The notes below the pieces were generated by a model, which did no database searches, was not told where the DNA came from, and saw only the letters and a list, made by a program, of their open reading frames with translations. Of a stretch of 24,734 nt of DNA, positions 1 to 7,033 are shown one piece after another. The position numbers and the translations under genes were made by a program. Position 1 is the first letter of the stretch, and each line of letters starts with the position of its first letter. The DNA comes from a virus, in the IMG/VR virus record IMGVR_UViG_3300027710_000128, positions 1-24,734 of that record. One strand, given 5' to 3'.

Positions 1-606
1 AGCAAATCTATTATTTTATCAAAGGCAATGCGTAAAGTTACCAATTGGATTGCACGAGAAAGAATTTGCTTGATATTTACCAATCAATTACGTGTCAAAA
101 TGGGCGTATCATTTGGTGATGCATGGACAACTTCGGGCGGTAAAGCAATTCCATTCCACGCATCGGTTCGTCTTCGTCTTAAAAATACGGGACAAATCAA
201 AGCAAAGGTAAACGGAGCTGAACAAATTGTAGGAAGCAAAACAAATGTGCAAGTAGTTAAAAACCGAATGGGACCTCCACATCGTAAAATAGATTATGAA
301 ATTTACTATGATAGTGGAATTGATAATTGGGGCGGATGGCTAGGTGTAATGAAATCATTTGATTTAGTCGGACAGTCAGGTGCATGGTATACAATGGAAG
401 ATGTAGATCATGAAACTGGAGAAACCTTTGGAGAAATTAAATTCCAAAGCAAAGATTTCGTTGAAAAGGTAATCAACAACCCGGAAATGAAAGACAGGTT
501 ATATAAAAGAATTTGCGATGCTTACATATTCAAATATCAAGCAGGTATTGATGGTGGAATTGATGATGTTATTATTGTCAATGAAGTAATTGATGAAGAA
601 GGATAA
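1..606 (+). CDS. uvsX: UvsX/RecA-like recombinase, C-terminal part (5' end outside window)
   Basis: The reading frame is open from base 1, so the start lies upstream. The visible part reads like the second half of a T4 UvsX-type strand-exchange protein, which coats single-stranded DNA and drives homologous pairing in recombination-dependent replication. Seen: an I-F-T-N-Q-L-R strand followed by a G-G-x-A-I-P-F-H-A-S segment, as in RecA/UvsX cores around the L2 region, then a C-terminal domain ending in an acidic tail (D-E-E-G). The Walker A region is not in the window. An HNH endonuclease gene follows after 18 bases, then exonuclease and helicase, a recombination/replication cluster typical of T4-like phages. 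Family assignment rests on motif recognition and context. The ATG at 28 is internal, not the start. Confidence 0.85.
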   Translation, partial: SKSIILSKAMRKVTNWIARERICLIFTNQLRVKMGVSFGDAWTTSGGKAIPFHASVRLRLKNTGQIKAKVNGAEQIVGSKTNVQVVKNRMGPPHRKIDYEIYYDSGIDNWGGWLGVMKSFDLVGQSGAWYTMEDVDHETGETFGEIKFQSKDFVEKVINNPEMKDRLYKRICDAYIFKYQAGIDGGIDDVIIVNEVIDEEG

Positions 607-624
607 CAAGCAAATTAATAAGTT

Positions 625-1260
625 ATGAATTACCAAAGAATACATGATGCTATAATTGATAGAGCTCGCAATAGAACATTGCAAGGTTATCGTGAAAAGC
701 ATCATGTTATTCCTAGGTGTTTAGGTGGAACTAATCAAAATACTAATTTAGTAAATTTAACAGCACGAGAACATTTTATTGTTCATAAGCTCTTATGTGA
801 AATTTATCCGAATGAATCAAAATTAGTTTATGCATACTGGATGATGTCGAGGCGTGTTTCAAATTTAAAATATACTAGATCATATCAAGTATCATCCGCC
901 GAGTATGATAGAGCTCGTCAATTATTTTCGAAAACATCTAGTATTAATCAAAAAGGCAAAACACTTACAGACGAACACAAACAAAAATTAAGTATTGCTG
1001 CAAAAACTAGAAAAACACGAATACCAATAAAACACTCTGAAGAAACTAAAGCTAGGCTTAGTATGTTATATAAAGGCACTACTAGAAATTTAGAAATTAG
1101 AAAAAAAATATCAGCCGCGCAACGAGGAACTAAACGAGGTCCATACGTTATAAAAAATAAACCAATCGCAGTTCAATGTACATATTGCGGTAAAATTGGA
1201 AGTCCACGCGGAACTAAGCGTTGGCACTTTGAAAATTGTAAAAATAAAAAACATGAATAG
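625..1260 (+). CDS. HNH homing endonuclease with C-terminal zinc-finger module
   Basis: A 211-residue free-standing homing endonuclease. The N-terminal third carries an HNH core: a His-His-Val-Ile-Pro-Arg segment with a Gly-Gly turn near residues 26-35, then N-L-V-N-L-T-A-R-E-H-F with the distal Asn and His. The middle has short basic repeats of the NUMOD type (G-K-x-x-x-x-E-H-K-Q-K-L-S; H-S-E-E-T-K-A-R-L-S), usually DNA-binding modules. The C-terminus has C-x2-C, then R-W-H-F-E-N-C, a probable zinc finger also found in the GIY-YIG enzyme at 11206. The gene lies between uvsX and the exonuclease; its TAG stop overlaps the exonuclease start by 8 bases, so it probably inserted there. Start ATG follows AAGTT with no Shine-Dalgarno. 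The DNA target is unknown; the neighbouring exonuclease gene is the obvious candidate. Confidence 0.88.
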   Translation: MNYQRIHDAIIDRARNRTLQGYREKHHVIPRCLGGTNQNTNLVNLTAREHFIVHKLLCEIYPNESKLVYAYWMMSRRVSNLKYTRSYQVSSAEYDRARQLFSKTSSINQKGKTLTDEHKQKLSIAAKTRKTRIPIKHSEETKARLSMLYKGTTRNLEIRKKISAAQRGTKRGPYVIKNKPIAVQCTYCGKIGSPRGTKRWHFENCKNKKHE

Positions 1261-2314
1261 ATATCAAAAATTATTTAATGAATTAAAGCAAGAAAATGCC
1301 GTCAATACCGAGGTGAATGATCATCTTATGGTATTTGACGGCCTTTAGCTTAACACTTTTATTAGAAGTTTCGGCGCCACTCCGGCATATAATGAAGATG
1401 GCGATCATATTGGCGGAATAACTGGATTCTTATATTCAGTTGGCAAAACAATTAGAGACTTTAAACCTACTCGATGCATCATTGTATTTGATGGTAGAGG
1501 CGGCTCGGCAAAAAGAAAACGAATTTATAAAGATTATAAAGGAAACCGAGCAAACAAAACTAAATTGCGCAGACACGATCATCATGATTCTACATTGGAA
1601 CAAGAACAAGAATCAATGCGACATCAATTTAGTCGTTTAATTTCATATCTAGATAATTTGCCTGTTACATTTATTTCGATGGATGGAATTGAAGCAGATG
1701 ACACAATTGCATATATTGCTCAAATGTATGAAGACACTTGCAAAAAAATGACAATTGTTTCTACGGATAGAGATTTCTATCAATTAATAAGTCCTACATT
1801 GCAAGTTTGGTCACCAATCAAAAAGAAAATGTATAATGAAGAAACATTGATTGAGGAGTTTGGTGTTCATCCTGCAAATTATGTTGTATATCGTACATTT
1901 ACAGGAGATGCGTCAGACAATATTCCAGGAGTAGATGGATTTGGTCCAAAGACAATTTTAAAAACATTTCCAGAGCTTGTTACTAACATAGAATTTACCT
2001 TAACGGATTTACAAGAAAAATGTAACACCGAAATCCAATTGAATGAATCTAAAAATTATCAAAAAGTAATGAATAATTATGATACAATTGATAAAAATTA
2101 TAGATTAATGAACATAAAGCTTTTGGATATTCCTGCGCAGACCGCAACAAAAATACGAGGAATAATGGAACAACCAGTGCCTGAATTAAATAGGGCAGAA
2201 TTCCAACGTTTGTTTTATGAAGATAAAATGTGGGCAATAATGAGGAACTTGCCGGAATGGTTAACTAATACCTGGTTATCATTAAATGCATTTGCAAAAC
2301 AAACGCATAAATAA
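1253..2314 (+). CDS. 5'-3' exonuclease (T4 RNase H / FEN family), interrupted by an in-frame TAG at 1346-1348
   Basis: T4 RNase H-type flap exonuclease, which removes RNA primers during lagging-strand synthesis. The frame from ATG 1253 reads through M-V-F-D-G-L, hits TAG at codon 32, then continues in the same frame as L-N-T-F-I-R-S-F to TAA 2314. Family motifs: the first metal-binding Asp (residue 29, V-F-D-G), I-I-V-F-D-G-R-G-G-S, E-A-D-D-T-I, S-T-D-R-D-F-Y-Q-L, and G-D-A-S-D-N-I-P-G of the helix-hairpin-helix region. If one of the two CTT codons flanking the TAG is skipped together with the stop, the product is 351 residues and the conserved D-G-L-N-T-F is exact. Without this, a 31-residue peptide is made and no ATG-started product retains the first catalytic Asp. 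The rest of the gene has no other damage, arguing against an old pseudogene. A point mutant, readthrough or assembly error remain possible. Confidence 0.85.
1298..1351 (+). promoter_or_regulatory. Candidate translational hop site: stem-loop followed by CTT-TAG-CTT
   Basis: Bases 1298-1309 (GCCGTCAATACC) and 1330-1342 (GGTATTTGACGGC) are inverted complements: twelve pairs with one bulged T and a 20-base loop. The 3' arm ends directly before codon 31 of the exonuclease. Then come CTT (1343-1345), TAG (1346-1348) and CTT (1349-1351), all in frame. Identical codons on both sides of a stop, with structure behind the take-off codon, are what peptidyl-tRNA hopping needs. No T-run follows the stem, so it is not a terminator. 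Function is inferred. Confidence 0.55.
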
Positions 2315-2336
2315 ATTTGAATTTACAGTAATTTTA

Positions 2337-2350
2337 CTTATAATTGTTAT
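2337..2350 (+). promoter_or_regulatory. Possible -10-like element abutting the helicase start
   Basis: TATAAT at 2339-2344 lies seven bases before the helicase ATG, so transcription from it would start at or beside the ATG. There is no Shine-Dalgarno. No clear -35 box is seen in this AT-rich stretch, so the call is weak and rests on similarity to the placements at 16000 and 22885. Confidence 0.3.
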
Positions 2351-3706
2351 ATGACAGATAAATTAAGTGACTACGGTTGGGGCTTTCAAGTTAAAGTTCT
2401 TGCTGCCATGTTTACAGATAGGTTATTTTTACAGCAAATATCAGATATTATACGAGCCGAATATTTTGACTCTGATGCAAATAGTTGGTTATTAGATGTT
2501 ATATTAACACATTTTCGAGAATATAAAACACCCCCTAGCAAAGATGTTTTAAAAGTAAAAATAACGGAAATTGAAAATGACATATTAAAGGCAACCATAT
2601 TAGAACAATTAAAAGATGTGTTCAGATTTATGGAGTCGGATGACTTGACATTTGTAAAAGATGAAATTTTAAAATTTTGCAAGAATCAGGAAATTAAACA
2701 AGCTATAATGGATTCGGTTAGTTTGTTAAAACATGGAAATTTTGACGAAATAAAAACCAAAATTGACAGCGCCATGAAAGCCGGAGCAGATACTAATATT
2801 GGATTAGAATATGTAACGGATGTGGCAGCACGATACAATGAAGCAGCACGACATACAATAACGACGGGTTGGGATGTAATTGATGATTTGATGGACGGCG
2901 GATTAGCCCCGGGAGAATTAGGAGTTGTAATGGCACCTGCAGGTATTGGAAAATCATGGCTTCTTATCAATATTGGAGCACATGCAGTAAAAGCCGGTAA
3001 AACAGTTATACATTATACATTGGAACTTAATGAAAATTATGTTGGACAACGATATGATTCAGTATTAACAGGTATCCCGGCACAAAATTTAAAAAATTAT
3101 CGCGAAGACATCGAAGCTAAGATGCTAACACTTAAAGGCGATTTAATTGTAAAATATTATCCTACCAAATCAGTAGGAGTTATGGGTTTAAAAGCTCATA
3201 TAGAAAAAACAATAATGCTAGGCAAAAAACCAGACCTAGTAATTGTTGATTACGGCGATTTGCTTAAAGTTAACATTAAAAAGGACAAACACGAAGCCTT
3301 AGAGGACTTGTACGAAGAGTTACGCGGTATGGCAGGAGAATATGCCATACCAGTATGGACCGCGTCACAAGCAGGAAGAAGTGCCTTAGAAGATGATATT
3401 ATTGAAGCAGATAAAATTGCATCATCATATGGAAAAGTAATGGTTGCTGACTTTTTAATGTCGCTTTCTAGAAAGGTAGAAGATAAAATGTCAGGAACAG
3501 GAAGAGGACATGTTATTAAGAATAGGTTCGGCCCAGATGGCATAACATTACCTAGTAAAATTAATACAAATAATGGACAATTCCAATTCTTTGAACCACA
3601 AACTCAACAAGGAAAACAGACTACACAAATAATGAAAACCGGTGAGAATATGGTCAAGAAAAATTTAGCACAAAAGTTTAAAGATTTAGGCGGATCTTTA
3701 GGATAA
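2351..3706 (+). CDS. Replicative DNA helicase, DnaB/T4 gp41 type
   Basis: A 451-residue hexameric 5'-3' helicase of the DnaB/gp41 family, which unwinds the fork and recruits the primase. An N-terminal helical domain (about residues 1-170) precedes the RecA-type motor: G-W-D-V-I-D-D-L-M-D-G-G-L, Walker A A-P-A-G-I-G-K-S near residues 196-203, then L-E-L-N-E with the family's catalytic Glu, and Walker B D-L-V-I-V-D-Y-G-D near residue 298. The later G-R-S and R-F-G-P-D-G segments fit the DNA-binding and arginine-finger regions. Length is close to T4 gp41. The gene follows the exonuclease by 36 bases and is followed by a terminator at 3726, so it probably ends a transcription unit. Confidence 0.9.
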   Translation: MTDKLSDYGWGFQVKVLAAMFTDRLFLQQISDIIRAEYFDSDANSWLLDVILTHFREYKTPPSKDVLKVKITEIENDILKATILEQLKDVFRFMESDDLTFVKDEILKFCKNQEIKQAIMDSVSLLKHGNFDEIKTKIDSAMKAGADTNIGLEYVTDVAARYNEAARHTITTGWDVIDDLMDGGLAPGELGVVMAPAGIGKSWLLINIGAHAVKAGKTVIHYTLELNENYVGQRYDSVLTGIPAQNLKNYREDIEAKMLTLKGDLIVKYYPTKSVGVMGLKAHIEKTIMLGKKPDLVIVDYGDLLKVNIKKDKHEALEDLYEELRGMAGEYAIPVWTASQAGRSALEDDIIEADKIASSYGKVMVADFLMSLSRKVEDKMSGTGRGHVIKNRFGPDGITLPSKINTNNGQFQFFEPQTQQGKQTTQIMKTGENMVKKNLAQKFKDLGGSLG

Positions 3707-3725
3707 AAACATATTTATATAAAAT

Positions 3726-3757
3726 GGGTTAGGAAAGTAATTTCCGCCCTTTTTTTA
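3726..3757 (+). terminator. Rho-independent terminator after the helicase gene
   Basis: GGG and GGAAA on the left pair with TTTCC and CCC on the right, with unpaired TTA and G between the two stem segments and GTAA as the loop. Seven Ts follow (3750-3756). It sits 20 bases beyond the helicase stop and separates the recombination/replication genes from the reductase gene. Confidence 0.8.
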
Positions 3758-3798
3758 TCTAAAATTATTTACATACACAAACAAAGAGATTACAACCA

Positions 3799-5655
3799 AT
3801 GGACATTTCAAACAAAATTTTAAGTGAAATTACCGTATACATGAAGTATGCGAAATATCTTCCGGAACTCAATAGAAGAGAATCTTGGGAAGAACTAGTT
3901 ACAAGAAACAAACAAATGCATATAAAAAAATATCCGGCGTTGGTTGACGAAATTGATGCTGCATACGAATTTGTATATGCAAAAAAAGTATTACCATCGA
4001 TGCGTAGTTTGCAATTTGGTGGAAAATCAATTGATATATCGCCTAACCGCATTTACAATTGTGCATATCTTCCAATTGATGACCATCGTGCATTTGGAGA
4101 AGCAATGTTTCTTCTATTGGGTGGTACAGGTGTTGGGTATTCAGTTCAAAAACATCATGTAGAATTATTACCAGAAATACATAAACCAAATCCAAAAAAG
4201 ATGCGTCGTTATTTGATTGCAGATTCAATTGAAGGATGGGCTGATGCAGTTAAGATGCTTGTTAAGTCGTATTTTGTAGGAGGATCATCTTATGCTTTCG
4301 ACTTTTCAGATATTCGTGCCAAAGGTGCAAGACTTGTTACTTCGGGCGGTAAAGCTCCGGGACCACAACCATTAAAAGAATGTTTGATCAAATTGCAAGG
4401 AATTTTAGATGCAAAAGAAGATGGCGACAAATTATCTCCAATTGAAGTTCATGATATGGTTTGCCATGTTGCAGATGCAGTGTTAGCAGGTGGTATTCGT
4501 AGAGCAGCGCTTATAGCATTATTTTCAGCAGACGATGAAGAAATGATTGCATGCAAATCAGGGAATTGGTGGGAAATTAATCCACAAAGAGGTCGTGCTA
4601 ATAATTCAGCGGCATTAATGAGACACAAACTAACAAAAGAATTCTTTATGGATCTTTGGAAACGTGTTGAATTATCTGGAGCAGGAGAGCCTGGTATATA
4701 TCTTACAAATGATAAAGATTGGGGAACTAATCCATGTTGTGAAATTGCTCTAAGACCATTTCAATTTTGTAACCTATGTGAAGTAAATGCATCTGACATA
4801 GAATCTCAAGAAGATTTTGAAAATCGAGTTAGAGCAGCAGCATTTATTGGAACATTGCAAGCAGGATATACTAACTTTCATTACCTACGTCCAATTTGGC
4901 AACGTACAACTGAAAAAGATGCACTTATTGGTGTATCAATGACAGGTATTGGTTCAGGAACGGTATTGGGATATGATATGAAAGCAGCTGCAAAAGTTGT
5001 TAAAACGGAAAATGAAAGAGTTGCTGCAATTATTGGTATTAATAGATCCGCTCGAACAACCACAGTAAAGCCTGCAGGAACAACATCATTGACATTAGGT
5101 ACTAGTTCAGGAATACATGCTTGGCACAATGATTATTATGTTCGTAGAATCCGTGTCGGGAAGAATGAAGCAATTTATACATATTTAGCAGCAAATCATC
5201 CCGAGTTAATTGAAGATGAATATTTTCGACCACACGATACAGCAGTAATTTCTATACCACAACATGCACCAGAAGGCGCAATTATGAGATTCGAGTCACC
5301 ATTTCAATTATTGGATCGAATCAAAAAAGTTCATTTAGAATGGGTGAAGCCAGGTCATAGATCAGGAAATAACACACACAATGTATCAGCAACAGTATCA
5401 TTACGAGATGATGAATGGGAAATGGCCGGCGAATGGATGTGGAATAACAGAGATCATTATAACGGCCTATCAGTTTTACCATATAATGGCGGAACATACA
5501 CTCAAGCACCATTTGAAGATTGTACCAAAGAAACATATGACGCAATGATGAAATCTTTGAAGGGTATTGATTTGAGTCAAGTAATTGAATTGGATGATAA
5601 CACAGACCTATCAGGCGAATTAGCTTGTGCAGGTGGCGCGTGCGAGATTAAATAA
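3799..5655 (+). CDS. nrdJ: Class II (adenosylcobalamin-dependent) ribonucleotide reductase, monomeric RTPR type
   Basis: A 618-residue reductase making deoxyribonucleotides with a B12-generated thiyl radical, so it needs no small subunit and works with or without oxygen. Seen: L-P-S-M-R-S-L-Q-F-G-G; the redox Cys in Y-N-C-A-Y (C88); N-P-C-C-E-I at 311-316, giving the catalytic Asn, radical Cys (C313) and Glu; a second redox Cys eleven residues later (C324); and the C-terminal shuttle pair C-A-G-G-A-C at 610-615. These residues and spacings match the Lactobacillus leichmannii RTPR pattern. It is shorter than that enzyme (about 740 residues). The thioredoxin at 9897 is a plausible electron donor. 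A terminator lies just upstream, so the gene probably has its own promoter in 3758-3798. The upstream AGAG is a weak ribosome-binding site. Confidence 0.92.
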   Translation: MDISNKILSEITVYMKYAKYLPELNRRESWEELVTRNKQMHIKKYPALVDEIDAAYEFVYAKKVLPSMRSLQFGGKSIDISPNRIYNCAYLPIDDHRAFGEAMFLLLGGTGVGYSVQKHHVELLPEIHKPNPKKMRRYLIADSIEGWADAVKMLVKSYFVGGSSYAFDFSDIRAKGARLVTSGGKAPGPQPLKECLIKLQGILDAKEDGDKLSPIEVHDMVCHVADAVLAGGIRRAALIALFSADDEEMIACKSGNWWEINPQRGRANNSAALMRHKLTKEFFMDLWKRVELSGAGEPGIYLTNDKDWGTNPCCEIALRPFQFCNLCEVNASDIESQEDFENRVRAAAFIGTLQAGYTNFHYLRPIWQRTTEKDALIGVSMTGIGSGTVLGYDMKAAAKVVKTENERVAAIIGINRSARTTTVKPAGTTSLTLGTSSGIHAWHNDYYVRRIRVGKNEAIYTYLAANHPELIEDEYFRPHDTAVISIPQHAPEGAIMRFESPFQLLDRIKKVHLEWVKPGHRSGNNTHNVSATVSLRDDEWEMAGEWMWNNRDHYNGLSVLPYNGGTYTQAPFEDCTKETYDAMMKSLKGIDLSQVIELDDNTDLSGELACAGGACEIK

Positions 5656-5661
5656 TATTTA

Positions 5662-5674
5662 GATATTTATTAAT
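5662..5674 (+). promoter_or_regulatory. TATTTAT late-promoter-like motif before a capsid-targeting-type gene
   Basis: GATATTTATTAAT lies directly before ATG 5675, and the same 19 bases (including ATGATA) recur at 6219-6237 before the next gene of this class. TATTTAT motifs also precede 11206, 14347, 15483 and 24527. It may be the -10-like element of a T4-type late promoter (T4 consensus TATAAATA), but it is very close to the start codon. Confidence 0.4.
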
Positions 5675-6004
5675 ATGATACGGTTAAAAAATTTATTATT
5701 AGAAACATCAAATATTAATAAAATTGAGGAAATAGGACCTCAAAATTTTATTGAGCTATATTTGGATTGGTTAGAAGAGCTATTAAATGATTTAGAAGAT
5801 TCTAATGATATTGAGAATATCACAAGATACGATACAGTATTAAATGCTAGGTTTGCATTAGACGATGCTGATTCTACGGAAATTATACAATATCTACAAC
5901 GAAAATATGGTAATGATGTTAATCGGATAATATTAAGAATAATCGGCGATACAACAAAATATGATGCATCTGGTATAGATACACCAGGTGATCCAACCAT
6001 GTAA
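5675..6004 (+). CDS. Small acidic protein with capsid-targeting-type N-terminus, unknown function
   Basis: A 109-residue protein I do not recognise beyond its start. It opens M-I-R-L-K-N-L-L-L-E, nearly the same as the leaders at 6232 and 14347. The leader is a short amphipathic segment ending L-x-E, the cleavage pattern of the T4 prohead protease gp21, and it resembles the leaders that send T4 internal proteins into the head. The remainder is acidic and helical (L-D-W-L-E-E-L-L-N-D-L-E-D) with no catalytic motif I can name. It begins 20 bases after the reductase gene with no Shine-Dalgarno. Packaging in the capsid is inferred from the leader only. Confidence 0.75.
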   Translation: MIRLKNLLLETSNINKIEEIGPQNFIELYLDWLEELLNDLEDSNDIENITRYDTVLNARFALDDADSTEIIQYLQRKYGNDVNRIILRIIGDTTKYDASGIDTPGDPTM

Positions 6005-6008
6005 TATT

Positions 6009-6230
6009 ATGATACAACCAGCATCAAAAGATTGGATACAACAAGCCTTTGTAAGGGAGTTTGGAAACAAGCTCCTTCCTACGGACTTTTACTACAATGA
6101 AAACGGATATCGTGTAATGACTGAATCATATCATGTACGACGAGGTACATGCTGCGGAAATGGTTGTTTGCATTGTCCATACGATCCAAAACATGAAACA
6201 GGTAATACTATCCTAAACGATATTTATTAA
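6009..6230 (+). CDS. Small Cys-rich protein resembling the DUF5522 family
   Basis: A 73-residue protein starting at ATG 6009, four bases past the previous stop; an in-frame GTG at 5988 would overlap the upstream gene and is less likely. The C-terminal half has V-M-T-E-S-Y-H-V-R-R-G-T-C-C-G-N-G-C-L-H-C-P-Y, matching the small bacterial DUF5522 family as I recall it (T-x-x-Y-H-x-x-R-G-x-C-C-x-x-x-C-x-H-C-P-Y). The C-C-x3-C-x2-C cluster with His probably binds a metal. Function unknown. It is sandwiched between two capsid-targeting-type genes, and its last codons contain the upstream motif of the next gene. Confidence 0.75.
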   Translation: MIQPASKDWIQQAFVREFGNKLLPTDFYYNENGYRVMTESYHVRRGTCCGNGCLHCPYDPKHETGNTILNDIY

Positions 6231-6231
6231 T
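6219..6231 (+). promoter_or_regulatory. TATTTAT late-promoter-like motif, second copy
   Basis: GATATTTATTAAT overlaps the end of the preceding reading frame (its last codons and TAA) and abuts ATG 6232. It is identical through ATGATA to the copy at 5662-5680. Confidence 0.4.
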
Positions 6232-6975
6232 ATGATAAAATTAAAAAACATATTATTAGAGGCTAATAAAATACCAATTGGAACTGCATTTACATTATCA
6301 AGTACAGATCCATATGAGTATAAAAATTTAGACGGCACATGGTATACTAAATTAAAGTCTAAAGATTCTTGGTTAAACATGAAATCTAGTTTAAGTACTG
6401 CTAACTATAATGATGCAATCAAGTTATTAATAAAAAAATCTAGTGGTATCACTATCGATAAACCCGTAGAAAAAAAGAAAGACGACCAAAAACCTACAAC
6501 TAAATCAGATAAATCAGCCGCATCTATCAATATCATAATAGGTGATTCACAAACGCCATATGTTGATAGACAATCTTCTAAAGTACAATTAGTTGACGAA
6601 TTGCAAGAAGGCGGGAAAGGCGTAGGATGGCTGCGAGATCAGGTTGCTGCATATCCTGTTAGTCCCAAGGTAAAGAATGTTGTATTATGTATTGGAACAA
6701 ATGGCGGATATCGTAGTAAAGGTAGTTCCGAAGCAGGATTATTTACAGCATTACGTAAAACTTTTCCAAATGCTAAAGTATATGCAGTACAAGGTTCTTG
6801 GGGTTGGGGTGGTATAAAAGATATTACAGAAAAACAGGTTAGAGCATATTATATAAATCAATATCAAAATCGAGGTGCAATTCTAATTGAGCCACCAATT
6901 GGCACCGGCGATCCACACGGAAATAAACCCGTATATGCCAAGATTGGTGCGGCAATTGATGCTAACCTCAATTAA
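6232..6975 (+). CDS. Capsid-targeting-type protein with SGNH/GDSL-hydrolase-like domain
   Basis: A 247-residue protein in three parts. Residues 1-10 are the leader M-I-K-L-K-N-I-L-L-E. A small domain and a Lys/Asp/Thr-rich linker follow (about 75-95). Then a domain with the SGNH pattern: I-I-I-G-D-S (Ser106), C-I-G-T-N-G-G (Asn157, Gly158) and G-D-P-H-G (Asp227, His229), the expected order of nucleophile, oxyanion residues and Asp/His pair. Such enzymes remove acyl groups from polysaccharides, lipids or peptidoglycan. If the leader directs it into the head, it could act on the envelope during entry or inside the cell after injection. Substrate unknown. Start chosen because it gives the shared leader. 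No Shine-Dalgarno. Confidence 0.78.
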   Translation: MIKLKNILLEANKIPIGTAFTLSSTDPYEYKNLDGTWYTKLKSKDSWLNMKSSLSTANYNDAIKLLIKKSSGITIDKPVEKKKDDQKPTTKSDKSAASINIIIGDSQTPYVDRQSSKVQLVDELQEGGKGVGWLRDQVAAYPVSPKVKNVVLCIGTNGGYRSKGSSEAGLFTALRKTFPNAKVYAVQGSWGWGGIKDITEKQVRAYYINQYQNRGAILIEPPIGTGDPHGNKPVYAKIGAAIDANLN

Positions 6976-7033
6976 GTTACTATAAAACTTTGATAATGTA
7001 ATAAAATATATTATATTAATATAAGAACAAGTT

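Noticed and set aside
1346-1348. TAG recoded genome-wide as an amino acid
   Set aside because: TAG ends other genes at the expected place (1260, 10697, 11170, 22879), and no other recognised gene contains an in-frame TAG. Decoding the TAG would also put two extra residues next to the catalytic Asp.
1253-1351. Programmed +1 or -1 frameshift in the exonuclease gene
   Set aside because: Coding sequence before and after the TAG is in the same frame, so a single shift does not restore the protein.
1298-1351. Stem-loop as a transcription terminator
   Set aside because: No run of Ts follows the stem (next bases CTTTAGCTTAAC), and it lies within the coding region of a gene that must be read through.
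1440-1640. Separate 66-residue gene within the exonuclease region
   Set aside because: It is a frame shadow: the exonuclease motifs (I-I-V-F-D-G-R-G-G-S) are in another frame over the same bases.
1565-2314. Exonuclease starting at a downstream TTG
   Set aside because: This would lose the first two metal-binding acidic regions; the upstream frame carries them on both sides of the TAG.
3711-3721. TATTTATATA as a promoter before the reductase gene
   Set aside because: A strong terminator lies immediately downstream (3726-3757), so a transcript from it would stop before the gene.
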